Below are positions 1-8,711 of a stretch of 17,047 bases of DNA, piece by piece (position 1 is the stretch's first letter; each line of letters starts with the position of its first letter). The position numbers and the translations under genes are program-made. Source of the stretch: Candidatus Bathyarchaeota archaeon (GTDB lineage Archaea; Thermoproteota; Bathyarchaeia; TCS64); contig JAUWDP010000002.1 in assembly GCA_030608725.1 (NCBI GenBank), positions 1 through 17,047 on the forward strand, read 5' to 3'. Below the pieces are notes generated by a model. It worked only from the letters and a program-made list of their open reading frames with translations, searched no databases and was not told where the DNA came from.

Positions 1-1
1 G

Positions 2-103
2 AAAAAAGAAGGAGATTTTCCACTTTATTATAGTTTTAAAACAGGAAAGCCTCAAACCCTTGAAGAGGTATATCCCATAAACCATTTTATTTTTGAACGA
101 TAA
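2..103 (+). CDS. possible C-terminal end of a gene entering from the left edge
   Basis: An open frame runs from the window edge to a TAA at 101-103 and gives 33 residues ending in INHFIFER. The composition looks protein-like (LYYSFKTGKPQTLEEVYP), and no other frame stays open over this stretch. The gene's start lies outside the window. No family is recognised and no function is offered. It would converge with the small minus-strand gene that ends at 131. The short length means chance is a real alternative. Confidence 0.4.
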   Translation, partial: KKEGDFPLYYSFKTGKPQTLEEVYPINHFIFER

Positions 104-130
104 GCTATAAAATCTAGTTCTAACCCGAAA

Positions 131-307
131 CTAATCCTTGGAGAGGATTCTTAACAATTTCTGTGTATCTTTCTCATCAAGCCTTAAAACGAGTACAGCG
201 TCATTTGGATATTGTGCATCTAGATTTTTAGGGAAAAATCTTATTATTATTTCATTATCTTTTCTCGATACTTCATAAGGAAAGTTCCCTAGTGTATTTC
301 TACCCAC
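131..307 (-). CDS. small hypothetical protein
   Basis: A 58-residue protein if started at the GTG at 307; a TTG at 337 in the same frame would give 68 residues. I prefer the GTG because a GGTG (319-316) lies 8 bases upstream and because the only TATA-like element (around 343-349, minus strand) is too close to the TTG. The protein is soluble, with predicted strand-like stretches (NEIIIRFF, AVLVLRL) and a lysine-rich helical end (DEKDTQKLLRILSKD). No family is recognised. It sits in the AT-rich left end and diverges from the next gene across a repeat-bearing promoter region. Confidence 0.5.
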   Translation of the reverse strand: MGRNTLGNFPYEVSRKDNEIIIRFFPKNLDAQYPNDAVLVLRLDEKDTQKLLRILSKD

Positions 308-372
308 CTTGATTACACCAATAGATAATGCTAGCAACCGCTTTTAACAACCACGCGCGCGCGAAAAACATA

Positions 373-417
373 GGTCCCGACACTTAACACCTTGTTCTGG
401 GTCCCACAGACTTAACA
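373..417 (+). repeat. imperfect direct repeat upstream of a TATA box
   Basis: Two copies of GGTCCC-N3/4-ACTTAACA lie at 373-389 and 400-417, 27 bases apart. The second copy lies within an inverted repeat (GTTCTG 394-399, CAGAAC 416-421). Both copies are just upstream of the TATA box at 436-443. A pair of transcription-factor sites is a reasonable inference, but no regulator is identified. Confidence 0.45.
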
Positions 418-435
418 GAACCATGAAAAACAATG

Positions 436-443
436 TTTATAAG
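436..443 (+). promoter_or_regulatory. TATA box for the gene at 523
   Basis: TTTATAAG lies in an A-rich context. A start of transcription about 25 bases downstream falls near 463, which gives a leader of about 60 bases to the ATG at 523. Confidence 0.55.
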
Positions 444-522
444 TCGCTAGTGCCGCCCCTTGCAACATTCAACTTACGTAAAATGTAACATTAGAAAAGA
501 ACTATGGGAGAATGGTGGTTGG

Positions 523-870
523 ATGCGGATTCAACGTGAACACTCGTTGTTCCTTGCGTCGTGGGAGATCGATTCTAAGAACCTTGGAAGGGTTCTAGAG
601 AAAGCCAGAGATCTGAGAGATATCATGAAGGCGAGGCCCGGGGACTTTCCCCGGTCCGTTTGCGGACCCTATTCTTTGAAAGGGGAGGGCAAGGGCTTCC
701 AGATCTTCGAGGCAAACTACGTGATGCTGGATAACCTCATGAATTTCTGGTTTCCCGAGATTGCGTTGACCTTCAAGCCAATAACCGAGACCAGGCTATG
801 GGAGATGAACGCCTCCCATTCCAAAACGGAGAAGGGCATCCAGAACAATCAGGTCATCCCAGTTCGGTGA
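523..870 (+). CDS. small hypothetical protein, DUF3303/ferredoxin-like fold suspected
   Basis: A 115-residue protein from the ATG at 523. An in-frame TTG at 460 would add 21 residues but falls about where transcription should begin, and GGGAG/GGTGG stretches (506-518) precede the ATG. The order of elements is a first strand (SLFLASWEI), a helix (RVLEKARDLRDIMKAR), a strand after a Gly-rich turn (KGFQIFEA), a helix (YVMLDNLMNFW) and a last strand (IALTFKPITE). This resembles small alpha/beta-barrel proteins such as DUF3303, in which a strand ending in EA precedes a helix and a PV/PI strand. That match is from memory of the pattern, not a search. The last 25 or so residues are polar and probably disordered. 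It ends 50 bases before the converging radical SAM gene. Confidence 0.6.
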   Translation: MRIQREHSLFLASWEIDSKNLGRVLEKARDLRDIMKARPGDFPRSVCGPYSLKGEGKGFQIFEANYVMLDNLMNFWFPEIALTFKPITETRLWEMNASHSKTEKGIQNNQVIPVR

Positions 871-920
871 GTGGACCGGTCATCAGCCGATGTGTGCGCA
901 GCCCTCATCATGCACCGGCG

Positions 921-2519
921 CTACCGGCGTACTCCCCTCACCATACGATGCGAGACCACGCCTGTGATCTCGACCTCTGCGATCTCTCCCTCAAGCCTTT
1001 CCGCGTCCTCCACGAGCACGACGGGGCCGTGGAGCATCGGGTATGCAACGTATAAACGGGGATCCCGGTCGTAAGCCTCTGCGATCACAACCCTCAACGT
1101 CTCGCCGACGAGGTCTTCCTTCAGAGACTCGTTCGCCTTGCGGGCTTTGTCGTAGATCCTCTTGCTCAACACGTCCTTCACAGCCGGTGGAGCCCCGGGA
1201 AAACCGTGGAAGGCAGACATGGGAAGGGGCCGGAACCTATACAGTATGATCCTTGAAGCCCCGGCCCTCACGCTCTCCCGCATTGATCTCACAGTCGCCT
1301 CCACCGTCTCAGGGTTCTGCCCTGGGAGGCCGTGGATGAAGTAGACATAAGGCTTCAACCCTGCCCTGCTGAGATGTCTGATCGCCTTCAGGTTTTCCGA
1401 GGGGGTCGACGCCCTCCCTATCTGGGCGCTGTGCTCCGGGGAGCCTGTCTCGAAGCCGACGTTGACGGGCGTGCCCGCCAGGTATCGCCCCAGGATTCCC
1501 GCCGCCCTATGGGTCACCAGCTCTCCTTTGAGGTTCTCGATCATGACAGAGGCCTCCCCCTCGGCCACCACGTCTAGCCCACTGAGGCGGGATAGGAGTT
1601 CCTCGACTGCGCCGTAGTTGGGCTCTGGGCTCCTCGGATCGGTCAAAGGCTGGGGGTCCACAAGGAGCTCCCTGCCGTAGTCCAGGAACCCCGGGGCGCT
1701 CAGGACGATGCGCCTCACCCCCATCGAGAGCAACTCCCCCACCTCTTCTACGATCTTCTCAGGGGATCGGCTCTTCGGAGGCCCGAACAGACTGGGCACG
1801 GAACAATAACCGCACCCCGGGGGCACCCCCTCTGGACAGTAATACCTGTCCTCCAGGCTCCCTCCCCGGCACAAGCCGCATCCCTCGCACGCTCCCTCGG
1901 ATAGGGCTATCTGTGCCCTGTGGTAGTTGCTGCATCCCCTCAACACCTCTACGTAGACTCTGGCAGAACGATATAGAGGATAGTCCCTGATGGCGCGGGT
2001 GGACGGCTCCAGGCCGTCGAAGGTGATGCGATCCATCACGGGCCTCAGGGGATTCATCCTTAACGCGTCGCGTTCGAAGTATGCTAGTCCTTTAATCTTG
2101 GAGAGGGCCTCCCAATCCAGCTTCCCTCCACTGGCTAGGCCCCGCTCGATCAGCTCCGCGATGGTTAGCTCCCCTTCCCCAATCACCGCGATGTCGCCGC
2201 GGGTCTTCCGGAGGGCCCTCTCAGGATCTGAGGCGACGGGCCCCCCTATCAAGACCGGCCCGTCCGTCCTGACTCTCCACTTCGAGATGACCCGCCTTAC
2301 CGCCGTCAGGTCGGATGTCATACCGCTGACGAGGAGCAGGTCATAGGCCTCGGGGTCCACGCCCCCCTCAATCACAGTCTCCGCCAACGCTATCCTGGGG
2401 CTTAGCCCCGCCTTCTCGAGGACCCCCGCCACGGCCCTCGGGCCAGCCCCTATCACATCTCGGGTCGCCAATCGTCTCCCCCGGCCGCAGGCCAGGGCGT
2501 CCACGATGAGGGGTCTCAC
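921..2519 (-). CDS. radical SAM protein with B12-binding-like and TRAM-like domains
   Basis: 532 residues from the GTG at 2519. A TTG at 2558 would add 13 residues, but the GTG gives the usual family beginning (RPLIVDAL) and sits about 27 bases after a TATA-like TTTATCAAA. Numbering below is from the longer form. Residues 14-140 form a Rossmann/B12-binding-like domain (LLLVSGM, VLIGGPVAS, IGEGELTIAEL) without the DxHxxG motif, so cobalamin need not bind base-off. Residues 200-450 are the radical SAM barrel, with a late GFETGSPE strand and a FIHGLPGQ turn. Residues 478-540 look like a C-terminal TRAM domain, as in MiaB/MTTase proteins. The cluster region is odd: Cys209 (RGCS), Cys224/227/230, Cys241 and Cys249/252 (PGCGYC) instead of one compact CxxxCxxC. 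An RNA-modifying role is possible from the TRAM domain, but the substrate is unknown. Confidence 0.85.
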   Translation of the reverse strand: MRPLIVDALACGRGRRLATRDVIGAGPRAVAGVLEKAGLSPRIALAETVIEGGVDPEAYDLLLVSGMTSDLTAVRRVISKWRVRTDGPVLIGGPVASDPERALRKTRGDIAVIGEGELTIAELIERGLASGGKLDWEALSKIKGLAYFERDALRMNPLRPVMDRITFDGLEPSTRAIRDYPLYRSARVYVEVLRGCSNYHRAQIALSEGACEGCGLCRGGSLEDRYYCPEGVPPGCGYCSVPSLFGPPKSRSPEKIVEEVGELLSMGVRRIVLSAPGFLDYGRELLVDPQPLTDPRSPEPNYGAVEELLSRLSGLDVVAEGEASVMIENLKGELVTHRAAGILGRYLAGTPVNVGFETGSPEHSAQIGRASTPSENLKAIRHLSRAGLKPYVYFIHGLPGQNPETVEATVRSMRESVRAGASRIILYRFRPLPMSAFHGFPGAPPAVKDVLSKRIYDKARKANESLKEDLVGETLRVVIAEAYDRDPRLYVAYPMLHGPVVLVEDAERLEGEIAEVEITGVVSHRMVRGVRR

Positions 2520-2540
2520 ATTACCAGCCTCTAGGCGGAT

Positions 2541-2549
2541 TTTGATAAA
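2541..2549 (-). promoter_or_regulatory. TATA-like element of the radical SAM gene
   Basis: The minus strand reads TTTATCAAA about 27 bases before the GTG at 2519, the spacing expected for a leaderless archaeal transcript. The same TTTATCAA core occurs at 2629-2636 (plus) and before purE. Confidence 0.4.
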
Positions 2550-2586
2550 CCTTGCCAAGGGGGACTGGTTTGAATCGAGAACATGA

Positions 2587-2612
2587 ATCGATGATCTCGT
2601 TCAGTGATCGAT
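2587..2612. promoter_or_regulatory. paired ATCGAT sites in the divergent promoter region
   Basis: Two ATCGAT palindromes (2587-2592 and 2607-2612) lie exactly 20 bases apart, close to two helical turns, between the radical SAM gene and glmS. They could be operator half-sites. No other support is visible. Confidence 0.25.
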
Positions 2613-2753
2613 AATTCAGTCTAGTTAATTTATCAATGATCCATTTTTTGATGGTATAGGGGCTTGACGACAACAGGATTCAGGAAATCTCAGGGAAACA
2701 AGGGTTTGAATACATTAGACCCGTTTCAAACCACACATAACTTCTTCAAGAGC

Positions 2754-2762
2754 CTTAAAATA
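2754..2762 (+). promoter_or_regulatory. TATA box of glmS
   Basis: CTTAAAATA puts transcription start near 2784, followed by a 30-base leader that contains the Shine-Dalgarno-like GGTGAGG at 2797-2803. The spacing to the TTG at 2815 is 11 bases. The 295-base gap before glmS also holds another TATA-like TTTATCAA at 2629-2636. Confidence 0.5.
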
Positions 2763-2814
2763 GACGTTTTAGATAGATTACTATCTGCGAGAAACAGGTG
2801 AGGGGAAGAACGGC

Positions 2815-4638
<1,824 letters not shown>

Positions 4639-4687
4639 GAAAGTCTTAAGGGAGATCGGTGCCCTCCCTTCTCAGGGAACTCATTTG

Positions 4688-5887
4688 GTGGACGTCGAAT
4701 CTATCCGCAAGGACTTTCCCATCTTGGAGAAGGGCGTAATATATCTGGACAATGCAGCGAGCAGCCTGACACCTGAGCAGGTGGTGCTCAAGGAGATGGA
4801 GTTCTACAGGGAGTACAGGGCGAACGTGGAGCGGGGATTGCACAGGTTCTCCCAGAGGGCGAGCGAGGAGTACGAGACCGCCCACGAGGAGGTAGCCCAC
4901 TTCATCGGAGCAGCGGGGCGAGAGAACGTGGCGATGGTCAGGAACACGACGGAGGCCATCAACCTCGTCGCCAACTCCCTAGACTGGGAGAAGGGAGACA
5001 AGATCGTCACCACGGTGATTGAGCACCACTCCAACTACATAACCTGGCTGCGGGTGGCTCAGAGGCACGGGTGCACAGTGGAAGTTGTGAGGTCTAACAG
5101 CGAGGGAATCTTCGACCTCGCCGAGTTCGAACAGTCGATAGACGACTCCACAAGGCTTGTTGCTGTGACCCATGTCTCCAACGTCCTTGGATGCATCCAG
5201 CCCATCAAGGAGATCTGTTCTATCGCTCACGAGCACGGCGCTTTAATGCTCGCTGACGGGGCCCAAGGGGTACCTCACATCAAGACCGATGTGAGGGAGA
5301 TGGGAGTGGACTTCCTCGCCTTCTCGGGGCACAAGATGCTCGGCCCTACTGGTTCCGGGGGGCTCTACATCGCGGAGGAGCAGCTTGAGAGCACAGAGCC
5401 CCTCTGTATCGGCGGCGGGACGATACGTGACGTTAGCCTCAACTCCTACGAGCTGGCTGTACCACCCCAGAAGTTCGAGGCGGGGACCCCAGCGATCGCC
5501 CAGGTAATAGGGCTCGGGGAAGCCTGCAGGTATCTAAAGGGAGTGGGGATGGACGAGGTGAAGCGTTGGGATGAGAAGCTTGCGGAGAAGCTGGCCGAGG
5601 GTCTATCCGAAATCGACGGTGTTGAGATATTCGGTCCAAGCGACCCCCGGCAGAGGGTGGGGTTGGTCTCTTTCAATGTGAGGGATATGAACCCCCATGA
5701 CGTAGCCCTCACCATGGACACTGAATACGACATCGCCGTCCGCTCGGGGCATCACTGTGCCCTGCCATTGATGAAGGAGCTCTTCGGCCTTCCAGATGGG
5801 AACGCCCGGGCTTCGACGTACCTCTACAACACGCTGGAGGAGATAGATGTCCTACTGGGGGCAGTCGAGGACATCGCTAGAGTATAA
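4688..5887 (+). CDS. sufS: SufS-type cysteine desulfurase
   Basis: A PLP enzyme that takes sulfur from cysteine as an enzyme-bound persulfide, for Fe-S clusters or other sulfur transfer. 399 residues from the GTG at 4688, which gives the usual beginning (DVESIRKDFPIL). A TTG at 4685 is equally possible, and an AGGGA lies 6-9 bases before these starts. The frame runs upstream into the end of glmS, but that part is a shadow. Visible residues: HH at 113-114, DGAQ with Asp190 and Gln193, PLP lysine Lys216 in SGHKMLGP, and catalytic Cys357 in RSGHHCA, the group II (SufS/CsdA) form. It follows glmS by 49 bases. No SufB, SufC, SufD, SufE or SufU gene is in the window. The stop codon lies inside a hairpin. 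Confidence 0.94.
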   Translation: MDVESIRKDFPILEKGVIYLDNAASSLTPEQVVLKEMEFYREYRANVERGLHRFSQRASEEYETAHEEVAHFIGAAGRENVAMVRNTTEAINLVANSLDWEKGDKIVTTVIEHHSNYITWLRVAQRHGCTVEVVRSNSEGIFDLAEFEQSIDDSTRLVAVTHVSNVLGCIQPIKEICSIAHEHGALMLADGAQGVPHIKTDVREMGVDFLAFSGHKMLGPTGSGGLYIAEEQLESTEPLCIGGGTIRDVSLNSYELAVPPQKFEAGTPAIAQVIGLGEACRYLKGVGMDEVKRWDEKLAEKLAEGLSEIDGVEIFGPSDPRQRVGLVSFNVRDMNPHDVALTMDTEYDIAVRSGHHCALPLMKELFGLPDGNARASTYLYNTLEEIDVLLGAVEDIARV

Positions 5888-5939
5888 CTCTAGTAAAAAC
5901 ATTATACCCTCTCATTCTATGCCAGAACGGTTTTTTTTT
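5877..5939 (+). terminator. hairpin over the desulfurase stop, then a T9 run
   Basis: CTAGAGT (5877-5883) pairs perfectly with ACTCTAG (5887-5893) around a 3-base loop that contains part of the TAA stop. A run of nine T at 5931-5939 follows 37 bases later. Archaeal RNA polymerase ends transcription mainly at T runs, so the T9 is the likely terminator. The role of the hairpin is unclear. Confidence 0.6.
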
Positions 5940-5949
5940 ACCAGAACGG
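5922..5949 (+). repeat. direct repeat CCAGAACGG flanking a T run
   Basis: CCAGAACGG occurs at 5922-5930 and again at 5941-5949, separated by T9A. The first copy is followed by the T run; the second is followed after GAAT by an A7 run that acts as a T run on the other strand. Confidence 0.6.
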
Positions 5950-5953
5950 GAAT

Positions 5954-5977
5954 AAAAAAAGTAGAATTATTTTCTAC
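5954..5977 (-). terminator. hairpin plus T7 terminator of the YHS gene
   Basis: Read on the minus strand, GTAGAA (5977-5972) pairs with TTCTAC (5966-5961) over a 5-base loop and is followed at once by seven T (5960-5954). This has the bacterial intrinsic-terminator form. It overlaps the TAG of the small YHS gene. Confidence 0.6.
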
Positions 5978-6117
5978 TTTACAAATCTCTCTGGGGCTTT
6001 ATCGAACGCTGTCTGACACCGCTGATTGCAGAAGTAGTAAGTCTCGCCTTTGTAATCACTAGTGAACTTGGCGGTGGCCTCGTCGACCGTCATACCGCAT
6101 ACCGGATCTTTCGCCAT
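5974..6117 (-). CDS. YHS-domain mini-protein, probable metal binder
   Basis: A 47-residue protein from the ATG at 6117 to the TAG at 5974-5976, below the size of most gene-finder cut-offs. It is essentially one YHS domain: it opens MAKDPVCGMTV, has a central TYYFCNQRCQTAF, and ends APERFVK. Cys7, Cys30 and Cys34 match the conserved cysteines of the family. YHS domains occur in heavy-metal ATPases, metal-handling proteins and stand-alone proteins, and are thought to bind metal ions. Which metal is bound here is not shown. No Shine-Dalgarno sequence precedes the ATG, so the transcript may be leaderless. It diverges from the amidohydrolase, whose TATA box touches this start codon, and converges on the desulfurase. 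Confidence 0.88.
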   Translation of the reverse strand: MAKDPVCGMTVDEATAKFTSDYKGETYYFCNQRCQTAFDKAPERFVK

Positions 6118-6124
6118 TTATATC
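6117..6124 (+). promoter_or_regulatory. TATA box of the amidohydrolase gene
   Basis: TTTATATC overlaps the first base of the YHS start codon on the opposite strand. Transcription start is expected near 6146, about 20 bases before the ATG at 6168. Confidence 0.45.
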
Positions 6125-6167
6125 GAGTTAAACCCGTGAATGGGGGTTTTCAAAGGTTTCGGCGACG

Positions 6168-7844
6168 ATGGAGCTTTTAGGACCTAAGTACCATCTAGAA
6201 TGGATTCTCATGGTCATGGGTAATGTGCTCGCACCTGAATTGGTGCTCGTTCGAGGGAAGGTAGTCACAGTCGACGCCCAGGATTCCATCGTGGAGGCTG
6301 TAGCCATCAAAGATGGGAAGATATTGGCGCTTGGGTCGAACGACGACGTATTATCACTGGCAGGTGAAGGCACTGAAGTCATTGAACTACATGGTAGGAC
6401 AGTACTACCGGGGATCATCGACAGCCACACGCACCCTAGCAATCTGGCTGCCCGGTTCCTCGAGGTGGACTGCAGGGCACCCCCCGTAAGAAACGTCCAA
6501 GATATCCTCGATAAAATCGCAGAGAAAGTCGAGTTCTCGAAGCCAGGGGCATGGATCCGCGGGGCTAACTTCAACGACTCGAAGCTGGCTGAGAGGCGAC
6601 ATGTTACACGGTGGGAGCTGGACTCAGTGGCACCCGACAACCCTGTATTAATAAGCTCAGATACTGGCCATCAATCCATCGTCAACAGCAGAGCCCTTGA
6701 GATTGCGGGAGTGGATACTGATACAAAAGACCCGTCCGGTGGGAAGATAGACCGGGATAAGAGCGGCGAGGCGACGGGGCTTCTCTACGAGACGGCTTCT
6801 GGACTAGTGAGGAAGCATATCCCTCCGTACTCTTTGGATGAGATCAGGGAGTCTTATCGCAGGGTCGTGGATCTCTGTGCCGAGTGGGGCGTGACCTCAA
6901 CCCACGACGCCAGCGGGAACTCGCTGGGGATCAGGGCCTTCAAGCAGCTTCTGGATGAGGGTGTGAAGAAGCTGAGGATGAGCCTAATGGTCAGCGTGAG
7001 GGACGACCTCCCGGAGGGGCAGAACATGCTGGACTCTATGGCCCGGCTCGGCGTCGAGAGCGGCTTCGGGGACGACTGGTTGAAGGTGATGTCCCTTAAG
7101 ATCATGGGCGACGGCTCAGGAGCAGGGGGGACGGCTGGAGTCTACACGCCCCAGCACCGCGGGACGAAGGGCCTGGGGCTGATGACGACCTCCCATGAGG
7201 ATATGGAGAGACTGGTGATTAAGGCCCATGACGCCGGGATCAGGGTGAGCATACACAGCATCGGGGACAGGGGCATAGATATCGCCCTCGACTGCATCGA
7301 GAAGGCGCAGAGGCTGAACACGATACCGGATATGAGACACCGCATCGAGCACAACAGCTGCTGCACTCCGAAGCAGCTTGAGAGGATCAAGGAGCTGGGA
7401 GTTGCACCGTCCAGCAGTATCGGCTACATGTATGGGATCGGGGACATGTACGCGGAGAACTTCGGCCCTGAGAGGAGTAGGTGGCTCCACCCCCATAGGA
7501 CTATGAAGGAGATGGGCATCATCGCTGGGGGTAACAACGACTGTCCAGTGACCTTCTACAGCCCCTGGGTGCAGATCTACGCGGCGGTGACCCGGAAAAC
7601 GAGCACGGGACAGGTGGTGGGCCCCGAGGAGGCGATCAGCGTCATGGATGCGATAAGGGTGTATACCTGGAACGGTGCCTACTTGAGCAAGGACGAGGAC
7701 AAGCTGGGGAGCATCGAGCCCGGGAAGATCGCGGACATGGTAATACTGGACAGGGATATACTGACTGTGCCCCACGAGGAGATCAAGGACATCAGTGCCG
7801 TCACTACCATCGTGGATGGAAGAGTAGTTTTCAGCCGAGAATAG
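6168..7844 (+). CDS. YtcJ-like amidohydrolase (amidohydrolase_3 family)
   Basis: A metal-dependent hydrolase of the amidohydrolase superfamily; the substrate is unknown (family members cleave amide, N-acyl or cyclic amide bonds). 558 residues from the ATG at 6168. Internal ATGs at 6210 and 6216 would remove a 14-16 residue prefix not usual in the family, and the start at 6216 (GNVLAPELVLV) fits homologues best. Seen in order: N-terminal beta-sandwich strands (LVLVRGKVVTVD), the metal HxH in IDSHTHPSN (His87, His89), STHDASG near 245, LKIMGDGS with Lys311, SIHSIGDRG with His363, RIEHNS with His395, and GGNNDCPV with Asp458. The family more often has GSDxP at that last site. The C-terminal GSIEPGKIADMVILD and IVDGRVVF complete the sandwich. 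Length is typical. It neighbours an amidase-like gene, so an amide-catabolism theme is possible but unproven. Confidence 0.9.
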   Translation: MELLGPKYHLEWILMVMGNVLAPELVLVRGKVVTVDAQDSIVEAVAIKDGKILALGSNDDVLSLAGEGTEVIELHGRTVLPGIIDSHTHPSNLAARFLEVDCRAPPVRNVQDILDKIAEKVEFSKPGAWIRGANFNDSKLAERRHVTRWELDSVAPDNPVLISSDTGHQSIVNSRALEIAGVDTDTKDPSGGKIDRDKSGEATGLLYETASGLVRKHIPPYSLDEIRESYRRVVDLCAEWGVTSTHDASGNSLGIRAFKQLLDEGVKKLRMSLMVSVRDDLPEGQNMLDSMARLGVESGFGDDWLKVMSLKIMGDGSGAGGTAGVYTPQHRGTKGLGLMTTSHEDMERLVIKAHDAGIRVSIHSIGDRGIDIALDCIEKAQRLNTIPDMRHRIEHNSCCTPKQLERIKELGVAPSSSIGYMYGIGDMYAENFGPERSRWLHPHRTMKEMGIIAGGNNDCPVTFYSPWVQIYAAVTRKTSTGQVVGPEEAISVMDAIRVYTWNGAYLSKDEDKLGSIEPGKIADMVILDRDILTVPHEEIKDISAVTTIVDGRVVFSRE

Positions 7845-7874
7845 ACGTCAAAACACCTTTCACACAGATTTATA

Positions 7875-8708
7875 CTAGGGGTAATCTGGAGGCCAAAGTC
7901 TCGCGCCAAAGGCCTCCTCACACCACAGGGCTGTACGCAAGAGGGCCTCCTCTTGATAGGGGAGGTTTATGAGCTGGACTCCGAGGGGGAGGCCGTCCCT
8001 CGTCAGGGCAGATGGCACTGTCATCGAAGGGAAGCCGGTGAGACTCCAAGGCGAGTTGAAGGCAGCGTCTCCCGTGGACTCAAGACCAAGGAGTGCGGGA
8101 GTAGGAGCCGAAGGCGTGATCAGACAGTCTAACCCCTTAAGGGTCAGACGAACCTCATCGATGAACCGCCCCCTGATCCTCTGTGCCCTGAGATAGGCAG
8201 AGGCCGGGACGAGGAGCCCCGAGGCGACTAGGCCGCGGAGCTTTCTCCGATAATCGCCCAGCCGTGACTTGAAGTGGTCCTGATGTACTGAAGCGGCCTC
8301 ACTGGACATTATTAGCCTGTGAGCTGAGTGTACCACACTGAAGCTGTCCGGGAGCGGAGTTTCAACTACTTGAGCACCTGCCTCCCTTAACTCGTCCACG
8401 GAATCCAAGAATCCCTCCCAGACTATCTCATCAGCATAGTCCTGGAAGAAGCCCCTGAGCACCCCGATTCGGGGAGGCTCTACCAACGACAGGTCCATTG
8501 ATGGCATCTCGTTCCCAGTGAGAGCCACCATAACCAGTGAGGCGTCCCGGACAGACCTCAAGAAGAAGCCGACGTGATCAAGCGACCATGCGAGGGGATA
8601 CACGCCTTCTCGACTGAGGAGGAGGCGCGCGCGCAGCTCCGAGGGGGTTATTTCTCTCCGCTTTATGGCCTCCGATGCCTCGGCTATACTCAGCCTGTGG
8701 TTGTTCAT
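7875..8708 (-). CDS. amidase-signature protein lacking its catalytic core
   Basis: 277 residues against the usual 430-490 for GatA/amidase-signature proteins. Residues 1-30 match the family's N-terminal helices (LSIAEASEAIKRREITPSEL). Residue 31 onward (SREGVYPLAWSLDHVG) matches the region near residue 190 of GatA, and the rest follows to the end (CLITPSAPTPA, FNSPWSLTGFPSMTVPSA, GLPLGVQLIN). The missing stretch of about 160 residues would hold the catalytic Lys, the cis-Ser and the nucleophilic Ser with its GSxxGGS motif. The loss is in frame at about 8605-8640, where the DNA is low in complexity (GCGCGCGCGC, GGAGGAGG). There is no stop or frameshift, so it is either a recent decayed gene, a protein with a non-catalytic role, or an assembly collapse. 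It starts 3 bases after a small GatC/AtzG-like gene. Confidence 0.85.
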   Translation of the reverse strand: MNNHRLSIAEASEAIKRREITPSELRARLLLSREGVYPLAWSLDHVGFFLRSVRDASLVMVALTGNEMPSMDLSLVEPPRIGVLRGFFQDYADEIVWEGFLDSVDELREAGAQVVETPLPDSFSVVHSAHRLIMSSEAASVHQDHFKSRLGDYRRKLRGLVASGLLVPASAYLRAQRIRGRFIDEVRLTLKGLDCLITPSAPTPALLGLESTGDAAFNSPWSLTGFPSMTVPSALTRDGLPLGVQLINLPYQEEALLRTALWCEEAFGARLWPPDYP

Positions 8709-8711
8709 GCC

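Noticed and set aside
2651..2664. Short hairpin-like sequence before glmS
   Set aside because: Only about four base pairs with a T-rich loop; expected by chance in AT-rich DNA.
2559..2814. Possible glmS ribozyme or riboswitch before glmS
   Set aside because: The glmS ribozyme is known from Gram-positive bacteria. The stretch here is AT-rich promoter DNA with no matching core.
7116..7775. 219-residue open frame on the minus strand
   Set aside because: Antisense to the amidohydrolase; His/Pro/Arg-rich composition typical of a shadow frame, with no domain.
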